Source of the DNA: Streptomyces sp. F63
GTDB lineage: Bacteria; Actinomycetota; Actinomycetes; Streptomycetales; Streptomycetaceae
Direction: 5' to 3'
NCBI RefSeq assembly: GCF_018070345.1
Contig: NZ_JAGPXX010000009.1
Location: forward strand, 62,001-126,000
DNA: 64,000 nt
A program made the position numbers and the translations under genes. Under the pieces are notes generated by a model, which did no database searches, was not told the origin of the DNA, and worked only from the letters and a program-made list of their open reading frames with translations. Position 1 is the first letter of the stretch, and each line of letters opens with the position of its first letter. Shown one piece after another: positions 35,441-43,007 of the stretch.

Positions 35441-37113
35441 TGGATGGCATGCTTCCGTCCGGCACGCCGCGACCGCGGATCGCGGTGTTCGCCGGACCGA
35501 CGGCGACGATCCTGAACACACCGGACCTGGTCACCTCGAACAAGGCCCGCGCACGCCACGGTCTGCCGCTCCGCCCCTCCCGGTTCGACGTCCTGCGTCC
35601 CCAGCGGCTCGCGGCGCCCGTGACGTTGTACATCGAGGCATTCAGCGCACACCCGCTCGAACGGGACGCGGCGGACCTGTACGCCCCGCCGGACGGCTGG
35701 CTCGACGAGGACGGCACGTTCCACGCCGAGCAGCCGTCCGACGACGCCACCCCGGTGTACGTCGTCGAACTCGACCCCGCCGACGGCCTCTACCCCCTTC
35801 CCTACATGGGGAGACAGGCGGACGGATCCGCCTGGGAGGAGACCTCGACCGCACCGTACGCACCACCGGGAGCCGCCCGGCAGACGTTCTACCCCGACGC
35901 CCGCCGCTTCTACGAGGAGATCGAGCGGTTCGGCCTCGCCGACCACGGCACCCCCGTCGAGCTGGAGTCCCTCGCCGACTTCGCGTTCTTCCGCGCCGCT
36001 CCGTCCGGCGGATACACCGCGGGCCCTCAGTCCGAACGCCTCGGGCAGGACTTCTTCGTCTACTACCCGTACCACCTCCAGAGCGAGCCCGGACTGGCGA
36101 ACCTCGCCCAGGCGACCAACCGGGTCCAGGCCGTCCTCGCCACGGGAGAGTTCGCCGGCGTCCAGTGGCTCGAGGGGAGCCCGACCGTCGACGAGACCCT
36201 GTACTGGCTCGGACTGCTGGTCGACACGAAGGTGCCCCTCGTCGGACACGCGGCGCAGCGCCGCCACCAGTCACTGAGCGCGGACGGCGACCGGAACGTG
36301 GTGGACGGCGTGAAGTTCATCGCGTCGGGCGTCGCCCTGGACGAACGGGGCGAGGACCGTGTCGGCGCCTGCGTGATCGTCGACGAACTCGTCTACTCGG
36401 CCCGGGACGTGACCAAGGTCGACGCCCGGCCGGGCGGATACGAGGTGACCGGCGGCCACGGAGGAGTGGTCGCCGACCTCGGCGGCTACGGCCCCCCGCA
36501 GCTCACCTACCTCCCCGCCCGCCGGCACACCCATCGCTCGGAGCTGCGCCTCACCGTGCTCCCCGAGCGGGTGTGCGGCATCGCCGGAAGCCTGGACACG
36601 GGCGTGTCCGTGATCGACGTCGCGACGAAGGACGCCGAGGGACTCGTCCCCTCCGCCATGCCGCACGTCTCCATCACCAAGTACAGCCGGTACGCCGCGA
36701 CGGGAACCGGCACGGACAGCCCGCCCGTCGCCGAGGAGGAGGTCGAGATCCTCGCCCGGATCGACGCCAACCTCGCAGGCACGCCCCTGTCCGGTTTCGT
36801 GTGCGAAGGCATGTCGCCGTTCGGGATGGCCGACCCGACGCGGAACGCGGCGCTGAGCGTCGCCATCTTCGCCGGCATGCCGGTGGTCCGCACGGGTCGC
36901 GGCAACACCGGAGGCATGGCGTACCGCACCGAACCGACGTTCATCTCGGGCAACAACCTCACGGCCACCAAGGCGCGCATGCTCCTCATGGCCGCACTGC
37001 TCAGGTTCGGTGCCCTGCCTCCGGCCACGGACCCCTTCAACCCGACCCTCGACGAGCGTGCGGCCACCGAGAAGGCGGTCGCCCAGTACCAGGCCCTCTT
37101 CGATACCCACTGA
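35440..37113 (+). CDS. asparaginase-fold protein with altered catalytic motif
   Basis: 557 residues, much longer than ordinary L-asparaginases (about 330). The region around residues 240-390 and the C-terminal half follow the asparaginase/glutaminase fold: WLEGSPTVDETLYWLG (aligned with HGTDT), LSADGDRNVVDGVKFIASG, ELVYSARDVTKVDA, and GFVCEGMSPFGMA. The Lys of the Thr-Lys-Asp triad is kept (DVTK), but the Thr-Asp pair of HGTDT appears as Ser-Pro. The N-terminus has GPTATILNTPDL where asparaginases have GGTIA. The extra about 200 residues form an additional segment I cannot assign. It may hydrolyse or bind an amide such as the PhzH product; unproven. ATG 35440 (or GTG 35437) is coupled to the upstream stop. 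Confidence 0.75.
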   Translation: MDGMLPSGTPRPRIAVFAGPTATILNTPDLVTSNKARARHGLPLRPSRFDVLRPQRLAAPVTLYIEAFSAHPLERDAADLYAPPDGWLDEDGTFHAEQPSDDATPVYVVELDPADGLYPLPYMGRQADGSAWEETSTAPYAPPGAARQTFYPDARRFYEEIERFGLADHGTPVELESLADFAFFRAAPSGGYTAGPQSERLGQDFFVYYPYHLQSEPGLANLAQATNRVQAVLATGEFAGVQWLEGSPTVDETLYWLGLLVDTKVPLVGHAAQRRHQSLSADGDRNVVDGVKFIASGVALDERGEDRVGACVIVDELVYSARDVTKVDARPGGYEVTGGHGGVVADLGGYGPPQLTYLPARRHTHRSELRLTVLPERVCGIAGSLDTGVSVIDVATKDAEGLVPSAMPHVSITKYSRYAATGTGTDSPPVAEEEVEILARIDANLAGTPLSGFVCEGMSPFGMADPTRNAALSVAIFAGMPVVRTGRGNTGGMAYRTEPTFISGNNLTATKARMLLMAALLRFGALPPATDPFNPTLDERAATEKAVAQYQALFDTH

Positions 37114-37134
37114 CCCGCGACATGAACGGAACCC

Positions 37135-37986
37135 ATGGGTACATACGCGTACGTGGTGGCCGACGTCTTCACCGACGTCCCGCTGGAAGGTAACCCGACC
37201 GCGGTCTTCCTGGACGCTTCCGGTCTCTCCACCGAGCGCATGCAGCAGATCGCGCGGGAGATGCACCTGTCCGAGACCGTCTTCGCCCTGCCCGCGCGGG
37301 ACGACGGCGACGTACGGGTCCGCATCTTCACTCCGGTGAACGAGCTGCCGTTCGCCGGTCATCCCACCCTGGGCACGGCCGTGGTGCTCGGCGAGTCGCA
37401 CGAGGCGAAGGAGCTCCGGATGGAGACCGCCAAGGGCACCGTGGCGTTCGAACTGGAGCGTGACGACGACGGCCGGACCGTGGCGGCCGGCATGTGGCAG
37501 CCCCTCCCGGCGTGGGAGCCCTACGACCGCGCGGACGAACTGCTCACCGGTCTCGGCCTGGTGGCCACCGGTAGCACTCTGCCGGTCGAGATCTACGACA
37601 ACGGGCCACGCCATGTGTTCGTCGGCCTGGACAGCGTGGCCGCGCTCTCCGCCGTGGAGCCGGACCAGAGGATTCTCGCGAGGCTGCCCGACATGGCCGC
37701 CAACTGCTTCGCGGGCTCCGGGACTCAGTGGCGGCTCCGCATGTTCTCGCCCGCCTACGGCGTGGTGGAGGACGCGGCCACCGGCTCGGCCGCCGGCGCA
37801 CTCCCGGTACACCTGGCCCGGCACGGACTGATCCCGTTCGGGGAGTGGATCGAGATCCGCCAGGGGGTGGAGATGGGTCGCCCTTCGACGATGCGCGCTC
37901 GCGCGACGGGGACGCCGGAACGGATCGATTCGGTCCAGGTGGCGGGAGCCGCCGTGGTCGTCGCCCGGGGCACGCTGTACGCGTAG
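37135..37986 (+). CDS. phzF: PhzF, trans-2,3-dihydro-3-hydroxyanthranilate isomerase
   Basis: 283 residues of the diaminopimelate-epimerase fold. PhzF isomerises DHHA to the unstable amino-ketone that dimerises. Visible motifs: FTDVPLEGNPTAVFLD, MHLSETVFALPA (catalytic Glu), IFTPVNELPFAGHPTLGTA, and EDAATGSAAGALPVHL (second active-site segment). ATG 37135 starts 22 bp after the preceding stop. All core phenazine functions (B-G) are thus present between 25766 and 37986, though in an unusual order with phzF last. Confidence 0.94.
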   Translation: MGTYAYVVADVFTDVPLEGNPTAVFLDASGLSTERMQQIAREMHLSETVFALPARDDGDVRVRIFTPVNELPFAGHPTLGTAVVLGESHEAKELRMETAKGTVAFELERDDDGRTVAAGMWQPLPAWEPYDRADELLTGLGLVATGSTLPVEIYDNGPRHVFVGLDSVAALSAVEPDQRILARLPDMAANCFAGSGTQWRLRMFSPAYGVVEDAATGSAAGALPVHLARHGLIPFGEWIEIRQGVEMGRPSTMRARATGTPERIDSVQVAGAAVVVARGTLYA

Positions 37987-38107
37987 CCACCCGGAACACA
38001 GTGAGTGACCTGTCCACAGAGGAAGGGCCGCCGCGCGTGTCCAGCAGAACATCGTCCCTCGACCGCCCCCGACACCACGGCGTACTCCGTGCCGAAGGAC
38101 GGGTGGA

Positions 38108-39490
38108 GTGATGGCCGCCGAGGACGACGGGCTGTTCGCGTTACCGACGCCGGACGGCACCCCGCCGGGGGAGCCCGTGCAGGCCTACGCGCCGCTGGCG
38201 GTACGGATGCGACCGCGCACGCTCGCCGAGGTCGCCGGCCAGGCGCACCTGCTGCGCGCCGGCGCGCCGCTGCGGCGGTTGGTGGAGGGCGGGGAGGCGG
38301 CGTCGGTGCTGCTCCACGGTCCGCCCGGCACCGGCAAGACGACCCTCGCACGGCTGCTCGCCGATGTCGCCCCGCGGCACTTCGTCGCCCTCTCGGCGCT
38401 GTCCAGCGGGGTCAAGGAACTCCGCGACGTGATGAACGACGCACGTCGCCGCCACGACCGCGAGACCCGGCAGACCGTGCTGTTCATCGACGAGGTGCAC
38501 CGTTTCTCCAAGCCCCAGCAGGACGCGCTCCTCGGCGCCGTGGAGGACAGGCTCGTACTGCTCGTCGCGGCCACCACCGAGAACCCGTCGTTCTCGGTGG
38601 TGGCCCCGCTGCTCTCCCGGCTACTGGTGCTGCAACTCAAGCCCCTGAGCGGGGACGAGATCCGCGAGTTGCTGCGCCGTGCGGTGCAGGACGAGCGGGG
38701 CCTCGGCGGTGCGGTCACCCTGTCCCCCGAGGCGGAGGACGCCCTCCTGCGCCTCGCGGCCGGCGACGCCCGGAGCGCGCTGACCGCTCTGGAGGCGAGC
38801 GCCGACGGGGTGACCGGCACCGGCGGCACGGTGGTCGACGTGTCCGCGGTGGAGCGGGCCGTCGCCGAGACGACCGTCCGCTACGACCGGCAGGGCGACC
38901 AGCACCACGACGTCGTCAGCGCGTTCATCAAGTCGATCCGCGGCTCGGACCCCGACGCCGCGCTGCACTACCTGGCCCGCATGCTCGTGGCCGGGGAGGA
39001 CCCGCGGTTCATCGCGCGGCGGCTGGTGGTGCACGCCAGTGAGGATGTCGGGCTGGCCGACCCCACGGCACTGCAGGCCGCCGTCGCGGCGGCGCAGACG
39101 GTGCAGCTCATCGGCATGCCCGAGGCCCGCCTCGCCTTGGCCCAGGCCACCGTGCACCTGTCCATGGCGCCGAAGTCCAACACGGTGATCGTCGGGATTG
39201 ACGAGGCCATGGCCGACGTCCGGGCGGGCGCCGTCGGCGAGATCCCCGCCCACCTGCGGTACGGCCGCTATGCGGGCGCCAGGGAACTGGGCAACGCGAT
39301 CGGCTACCGGTACCCCCACAGAAGGCCCGAGGGAGTCCTGGAGCAGCAGTACCCGCCGGACGACCTGGTGGGGACGGACTACTACCGCCCCACGCAGCAC
39401 GGCGGGGAGCGCGTCCTGCACGAGCGCCTCAGCAAGCTCCGCCGTGCCGTCCGTGGCGAGGGCCGTACCGGCCGTGGCGAGGAGGCATAG
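38108..39490 (+). CDS. rarA: replication-associated recombination AAA+ ATPase (RarA/MgsA), apparent accessory copy
   Basis: 460 residues of the RarA/MgsA/WRNIP1 family, which acts on stalled or collapsed replication forks. The Walker [18 protein letters not shown], Walker [12 protein letters not shown], sensor 1 AATTENPSF and arginine-finger region [10 protein letters not shown] are intact, as is the C-terminal tetramerisation domain with [13 protein letters not shown] and [22 protein letters not shown] sequence (here EQQYPPDDL). GTG 38108 has AAGGA 8 bp upstream; ATG 38111 is an alternative. The gene follows phzF by 121 bp in the same direction and ends in a strong hairpin. Streptomyces normally carry a rarA elsewhere, so this is likely a second copy, possibly protecting forks from DNA damage by phenazines. 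Confidence 0.88.
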   Translation: MMAAEDDGLFALPTPDGTPPGEPVQAYAPLAVRMRPRTLAEVAGQAHLLRAGAPLRRLVEGGEAASVLLHGPPGTGKTTLARLLADVAPRHFVALSALSSGVKELRDVMNDARRRHDRETRQTVLFIDEVHRFSKPQQDALLGAVEDRLVLLVAATTENPSFSVVAPLLSRLLVLQLKPLSGDEIRELLRRAVQDERGLGGAVTLSPEAEDALLRLAAGDARSALTALEASADGVTGTGGTVVDVSAVERAVAETTVRYDRQGDQHHDVVSAFIKSIRGSDPDAALHYLARMLVAGEDPRFIARRLVVHASEDVGLADPTALQAAVAAAQTVQLIGMPEARLALAQATVHLSMAPKSNTVIVGIDEAMADVRAGAVGEIPAHLRYGRYAGARELGNAIGYRYPHRRPEGVLEQQYPPDDLVGTDYYRPTQHGGERVLHERLSKLRRAVRGEGRTGRGEEA

Positions 39491-39679
39491 CGTCGGGAGC
39501 GCGCACGGCCCGCGCCCGCGGCCTGCGCGCCGAGCGCCGGCATCGCCGGGTGAAGTCGGCTGCGCGGACATGCGTCGAGCAGCGGACGGGGGTCCGGGTG
39601 CCGCAGTCGTCGCGGACGGGTTCCGTGGCCGGAACCCGGCGTGGCATCACCGCTCCGAGGCTCGGAAATCACCATGTGC

Positions 39680-39721
39680 CCGCTGCCCGTGCCGGTTCAC
39701 GGGCACGGGCACGGGCAGCGG
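39680..39721 (+). terminator. strong hairpin between convergent rarA and ridA (bidirectional terminator)
   Basis: CCGCTGCCCGTGCC (39680-39693) and GGCACGGGCAGCGG (39708-39721) form a perfect 14-bp GC-rich stem, with further possible pairing inside the 14-nt loop. It sits between the convergent ends of rarA and ridA, 16 bp from the ridA stop. No U-tract follows on either strand, which is common for Streptomyces terminators. Confidence 0.7.
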
Positions 39722-39737
39722 AGGAGAGGGGGTCACA

Positions 39738-40133
39738 TCACGCGACAGCGGTGCCCTCGAGCTCGACCATCTGGCCGGGGATCGCCAGACGCGTCACACC
39801 GAGCATGGTGGTGGCCGGCGCGACCGCGGCGGCGCCGAGCCGGCCCGCCAGCACACCGTAGTGCTGGAAGAGCAGGTCGACGTCGGTGGTGTAGACGTTG
39901 AGCCGGACGAGGTTCGAGAGGGACATGCCGGCCTCGGCGAGCACCGCCTCGATGTTGTCGATGCTCAGCGTCAGCTGCGCCGCCATGTCACCGTCGTGCT
40001 CGGGCTTGCCGTCCTTGCTCATCGCGGTCTGCCCCGAGATGTACAGGGTCCGCGAGTGCCCGGAGACGACCTCACCCTGGTTGAAGCCCATCTCGACCGA
40101 CCACGTCACCGGGTTGACCGCGTTACGTTCCAT
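39738..40133 (-). CDS. RidA/YjgF family enamine/imine deaminase-like protein
   Basis: 131 residues with the Rid fold: GHSRTLYISGQTAMSKDG, AAQLTLSIDNIEAVLAEAGMSLSNLVRLNVYTTDVD, and the C-terminal TMLGVTRLAIPGQMVELEGTA. The expected Arg in VRLNVYT, which contacts substrate in RidA, is present. Family members hydrolyse reactive enamines/imines from PLP enzymes, or have other roles in secondary metabolism. ATG 40133 (MERNAVNPV). It is divergent from the WYL regulator across 139 bp that contains a perfect palindrome, so the regulator likely controls it. Any link to the neighbouring phenazine genes is speculative. Confidence 0.9.
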   Translation of the reverse strand: MERNAVNPVTWSVEMGFNQGEVVSGHSRTLYISGQTAMSKDGKPEHDGDMAAQLTLSIDNIEAVLAEAGMSLSNLVRLNVYTTDVDLLFQHYGVLAGRLGAAAVAPATTMLGVTRLAIPGQMVELEGTAVA

Positions 40134-40230
40134 TGCCGACTCGCTCCATCCATTCGGTTCACTGCATTACGTACGCTCAACGACTCGGCATCCGCCGGGT
40201 TTTGTCGTCGCACAAAGGAGCCTTCCAGCA

Positions 40231-40255
40231 ATACATGACATCCTTGGTCATGTAT
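40231..40255 (+). promoter_or_regulatory. perfect inverted repeat operator in the ridA/WYL-regulator divergent region
   Basis: ATACATGAC (40231-40239) and GTCATGTAT (40247-40255) form a perfect 9-bp inverted repeat with a 7-bp spacer. It lies 17 bp upstream of the regulator's start codon and 98 bp upstream of ridA, in an AT-rich patch. This is the expected form of a binding site for a dimeric winged-helix regulator. Its position close to the regulator start suggests autoregulation. Confidence 0.7.
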
Positions 40256-40272
40256 TTGGTTAGTGTTTCCGC

Positions 40273-41247
40273 ATGCGCGCTGACCGGCTGGTTTCCCTGG
40301 TGCTCCTGTTGCGTCAGCGCGGGCGGATGACCGCGGAGACACTGGCTCACGAGCTTGAGGTGTCCGCCCGTACAGTGCTGCGCGACATAGACGCGCTGTC
40401 CGCGGCCGGCGTCCCGGTGTACGCCGAGCGCGGCCGACACGGCGGTTTCGCGCTCCTGCCCGACTTCCAGACGACGCTCACCGGACTGAACCACGACGAG
40501 GCGCTCGCCCTGCTCGTGGCCGGATCGCGGCGCGGCGCACAGCTGTTCGGTCTCGGTTCCGCGCTTGCCTCGGCCATGCTCAAAGTGGTCGACGCGTTGC
40601 CCGAGGGCCTTCGAGACACGGCGGCCGATGCGGCGCGGCGATTACTCATCGACCCGGAGACCGACCTCCTCTCGCGCCGCGTGGCCCCCGAGGAGATGTC
40701 CGACGCCATCGTGGCCGAGGTCCGGCGCGCGGTGTTCGCCGGACGCAAGTTGCGCATCCACTACGCGGCAGCCGGCCAGGCCCCGAAGTGGCGCACCGTG
40801 GATCCGATCGGCCTGGTCACCGTACGCGAACAGGGTTATCTGCTGGCCATGAGAGCCGGCGAGGACCGCACCTACCGGCTGTCCCGGGTGCTGGCCGCCG
40901 AGGAACTCGACGAACCCGCACAGCGACCGGACACCGTTGACCTGGACCGAGCCTGGCAGGAACGTAACGCGCGGTTCCGGACCGGCGGTGACAAGGTCGC
41001 CGTGCTGGTACGGGTGGCCCCGGCGCGGCGGGAGCACTTGGTGGGCACCGTCCTGGCCGTCTGCGCTGAAGAAGCCGACGCGGACGGCTGGCTGCGGCTG
41101 AACGTGATCTTCCAGGATTCGCGACATGCCGAATGGGCCCTGTGGCAGCACGCCACCGACGCGGAAGTCCTGGCCCCGCAGTGGCTGCGCACCTCCCTGT
41201 GCAACCGCGCCGCCACGATCGCCGCCCGCTATCGATCACCATCCTGA
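40273..41247 (+). CDS. YafY-type transcriptional regulator (HTH_11 + WYL domain)
   Basis: 324 residues. The N-terminal helix-turn-helix (RLVSLVLLLRQRGRMTAETLAHELEVSARTV split here as LVLLLRQRGRMTAETLA and ELEVSARTVLRDIDAL) is of the DeoR/HTH_11 type. Residues about 135-220 form a WYL-type ligand domain (LRIHYAAAG, TVDPIGLVTVREQGYLLAMR), and a WCX-like C-terminal extension follows. WYL proteins bind nucleic acid or nucleotide-like ligands and regulate divergent neighbours. ATG 40273 follows the perfect palindrome. The likely targets are itself and ridA. Confidence 0.9.
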   Translation: MRADRLVSLVLLLRQRGRMTAETLAHELEVSARTVLRDIDALSAAGVPVYAERGRHGGFALLPDFQTTLTGLNHDEALALLVAGSRRGAQLFGLGSALASAMLKVVDALPEGLRDTAADAARRLLIDPETDLLSRRVAPEEMSDAIVAEVRRAVFAGRKLRIHYAAAGQAPKWRTVDPIGLVTVREQGYLLAMRAGEDRTYRLSRVLAAEELDEPAQRPDTVDLDRAWQERNARFRTGGDKVAVLVRVAPARREHLVGTVLAVCAEEADADGWLRLNVIFQDSRHAEWALWQHATDAEVLAPQWLRTSLCNRAATIAARYRSPS

Positions 41248-41900
41248 GTGACCCGGTGTCGTTCCGGATGACCACGCGGTTCCACCCGCCGGTCACCCGG
41301 CCGTCGTCGACGGTGACCAACTCAGAATCCGTCCGAGCCGGGCTTCGGATGGAGCCGCCTTCGGGATCCGAACCCGAGACCCACGCCTTACGAGGGCGGC
41401 AGGGATCGTGCCGGGGTATGCCGTGCGGTGGTACCGGATCCCGGTTTTCCGGATCAGAACACATGTCGCGGTCCTGCTGCTCTCATCCGGTGCCCTACGG
41501 TTCGAAGGCGTCCGCGCTCCCCTTGCGCTCCCCGGCCCGTGGCGAAGAGTACGCCTGCCCGGACAGCCTCTGCGAGCACCGTACCGACGCAGTTGCCGAG
41601 ACCGCACAGGCGGGACCGCGCGCCGGATCACGTACAGGTGAGGTCGGACAGAAGCGCGGGCAGGCGGCGTTCTTCCATGACCGTGCTGCCCGACTCGTCC
41701 ATGGCAGGGGCCTCGTCGGCGTGGGCGGAAAGACGCCCGGGCCGACGAACGCGTCCCGCCGGCAGGGACCGGGGGGCATCGGCCGGCGGCTCCCGCGTTG
41801 CGCCGACGGCCGGATCGGGCAGACGTTTGCCAGAACCGGCCCTGTCGTGCGCGCGTCTGGATCTACGGTGCCATCAGTCACCTACGGCGGGGGAGGGTCC
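41248..41900 (+). other. gene-free left boundary of the tRNA-Thr island, with a tRNA fragment
   Basis: About 650 bp with no intact gene. It contains the tRNA-Thr 3' fragment at 41350-41398. On the minus strand 41248-41345 reads as a coding-like stretch (VTVDDGRVTGGWNRVVIRND) that may be a remnant of a gene, possibly a histidine phosphatase tail. A 20-bp sequence (41514-41533) recurs with one mismatch at 49412-49431 near the other island end. No integrase or excisionase is seen. Confidence 0.6.
41350..41398 (-). repeat. tRNA-Thr 3'-end fragment, probable att repeat (left boundary of island)
   Basis: 49 bp match the 3' half of the tRNA-Thr at 49519-49567, from the anticodon stem through the T arm to the acceptor end and CCA, with four differences (41368, 41382, 41387, 41395). 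Two of these, bases 31 and 39 of the tRNA, are compensatory and keep the anticodon stem paired. The D arm and 5' half are missing. A copied tRNA 3' end downstream of the intact tRNA is the usual scar of site-specific integration. Confidence 0.8.
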
Positions 41901-42341
41901 GTGGAGCAGACGAGAACAGCGCTTGCCGAGCGTATTGCCGAGCGGCGCAGGGGAGTCGGTGACCCTCGGGCGCTGGTCGGTGAGATGCGGCGTTCGGTCC
42001 TTCTGGTTCCCGTGGCCGGTGGAGGTCTCTGGTCGGCGCGGTCGGGCGGGGTGCGGTGGATCTGCGGGTTCACCGACGAGGCCGCGCTGGCCCGGTTCGC
42101 CCTGCGTCACGGATCGGGTGACCGGCCCATGGACTACGCGGCGCTGCGGGGCGCGCGGATTGTTGACGAGGTCGTGCCGTCCCTGGACGAGCCCGCCGGA
42201 CTCGCGGTCGACATCGCCACCGAGGACGGGTCGATGTTCTTCCCGCCGGTCGCCGGCATCGTTCCGGACGCCGTTGCCGTCGACGCGGCCGACGCCGTCG
42301 GCACCGCCGGGGCACAGGAGGGGCGGGGCCATGGGCGGTGA
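41901..42341 (+). CDS. SseB-like protein in front of the Rhs toxin
   Basis: 146 residues. The pattern SVLLVPVAGGGLWSARSGGVRWICGFTDEAALARFALRHG is typical of SseB-like domains (given here as SVLLVPV, GGLWS, WICGFTDEAALARFA). It continues with GARIVDEVVPSLDEPAGLAVDIA and MFFPPVAGIVPDAVA. GTG 41901 has GGGGGAGGG 5 bp upstream. The stop lies 11 bp inside the next gene. SseB-like proteins are often found with secreted effector and toxin genes in actinobacteria, but their role is not established. It probably belongs to the Rhs operon. Confidence 0.75.
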   Translation: MEQTRTALAERIAERRRGVGDPRALVGEMRRSVLLVPVAGGGLWSARSGGVRWICGFTDEAALARFALRHGSGDRPMDYAALRGARIVDEVVPSLDEPAGLAVDIATEDGSMFFPPVAGIVPDAVAVDAADAVGTAGAQEGRGHGR

Positions 42342-43005
42342 CGGGAGCGACCTGCAGTTCGACAAGGCGGCCGTCAAGAAGTTCACGCAGGGGGTGGGCG
42401 CGACCATCGACGGACTCGGTGAACTCGGCGGCGCCACCGGTTCGGTGATGGGCAAGGGCTTCTCCGAGCTGGCCATGACGGGGATGGAGGCCGGGCACCA
42501 CGGCCTCTCCGTCGACTTCGAGGACTTCTGCGAGCGCTGGGAGTGGGGGGTGCGCGCCCTGGTGAGCGACGCCAGCGCGATCGCGAACCGCCTCGGCCTG
42601 GCGGCGGGCACGCAGTGGGAGCACGACCAGTACGTCGAGGGCGCGTTGAAGGTGGGCGTCAACTCGGTGATGGGCGGCAACCCGCACGCCACCGAGGAGG
42701 AGATCACCCAGCAGGACTGGGGCGAGGTGTTCACGCCGGACGCCCTCGACCCGGACTGGAGCGCCGAGTCGTGGGAGCGGGCCGGTCAGGACATGGAGCA
42801 GACCTGGAAGGACACCGGCCGCACCGTCCTCACCGAGGGCCGGGGCGGCCGGCAGTCCGAGATGCTCAACGAACGGCTCGGCATCAACGACGCCCAGTGG
42901 AACCAGGCACTGGACGACACCTTCGGCCCGTCGCCGGAGGAACGCGCCCAGCAGGGGCAGCAGGGGCAGCAGGGCCAGCAGCAGGGTGAGTCCGGGGGGA
43001 ACTGA
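42331..43005 (+). CDS. helical WXG100-like partner protein of the Rhs toxin
   Basis: 224 residues, largely helical and soluble, with no signal peptide. The N-terminal half (FDKAAVKKFTQGVGATIDGL, then GLSVDFEDFCERWEWGVRALV) resembles actinobacterial WXG100/ESX-type proteins encoded just before large Rhs or LXG toxins. The C-terminus is acidic and ends in a Gln/Gly-rich repeat (GQQGQQGQQQGE). ATG 42331 overlaps the preceding gene; the Rhs gene starts 2 bp after its stop. It may help deliver or chaperone the toxin through a type VII-like route. This role is inferred from gene order only. Confidence 0.65.
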   Translation: MGGDGSDLQFDKAAVKKFTQGVGATIDGLGELGGATGSVMGKGFSELAMTGMEAGHHGLSVDFEDFCERWEWGVRALVSDASAIANRLGLAAGTQWEHDQYVEGALKVGVNSVMGGNPHATEEEITQQDWGEVFTPDALDPDWSAESWERAGQDMEQTWKDTGRTVLTEGRGGRQSEMLNERLGINDAQWNQALDDTFGPSPEERAQQGQQGQQGQQQGESGGN

Positions 43006-43007
43006 CC

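Noticed and set aside
41248..41345. Minus-strand coding-like stretch as a gene
   Set aside because: Only about 30 residues look protein-like and there is no start or stop in suitable places; kept only as a possible remnant.
41350..41398. tRNA-Thr fragment as a functional tRNA gene
   Set aside because: The D arm and 5' half of the acceptor stem are missing upstream, so no cloverleaf can form.
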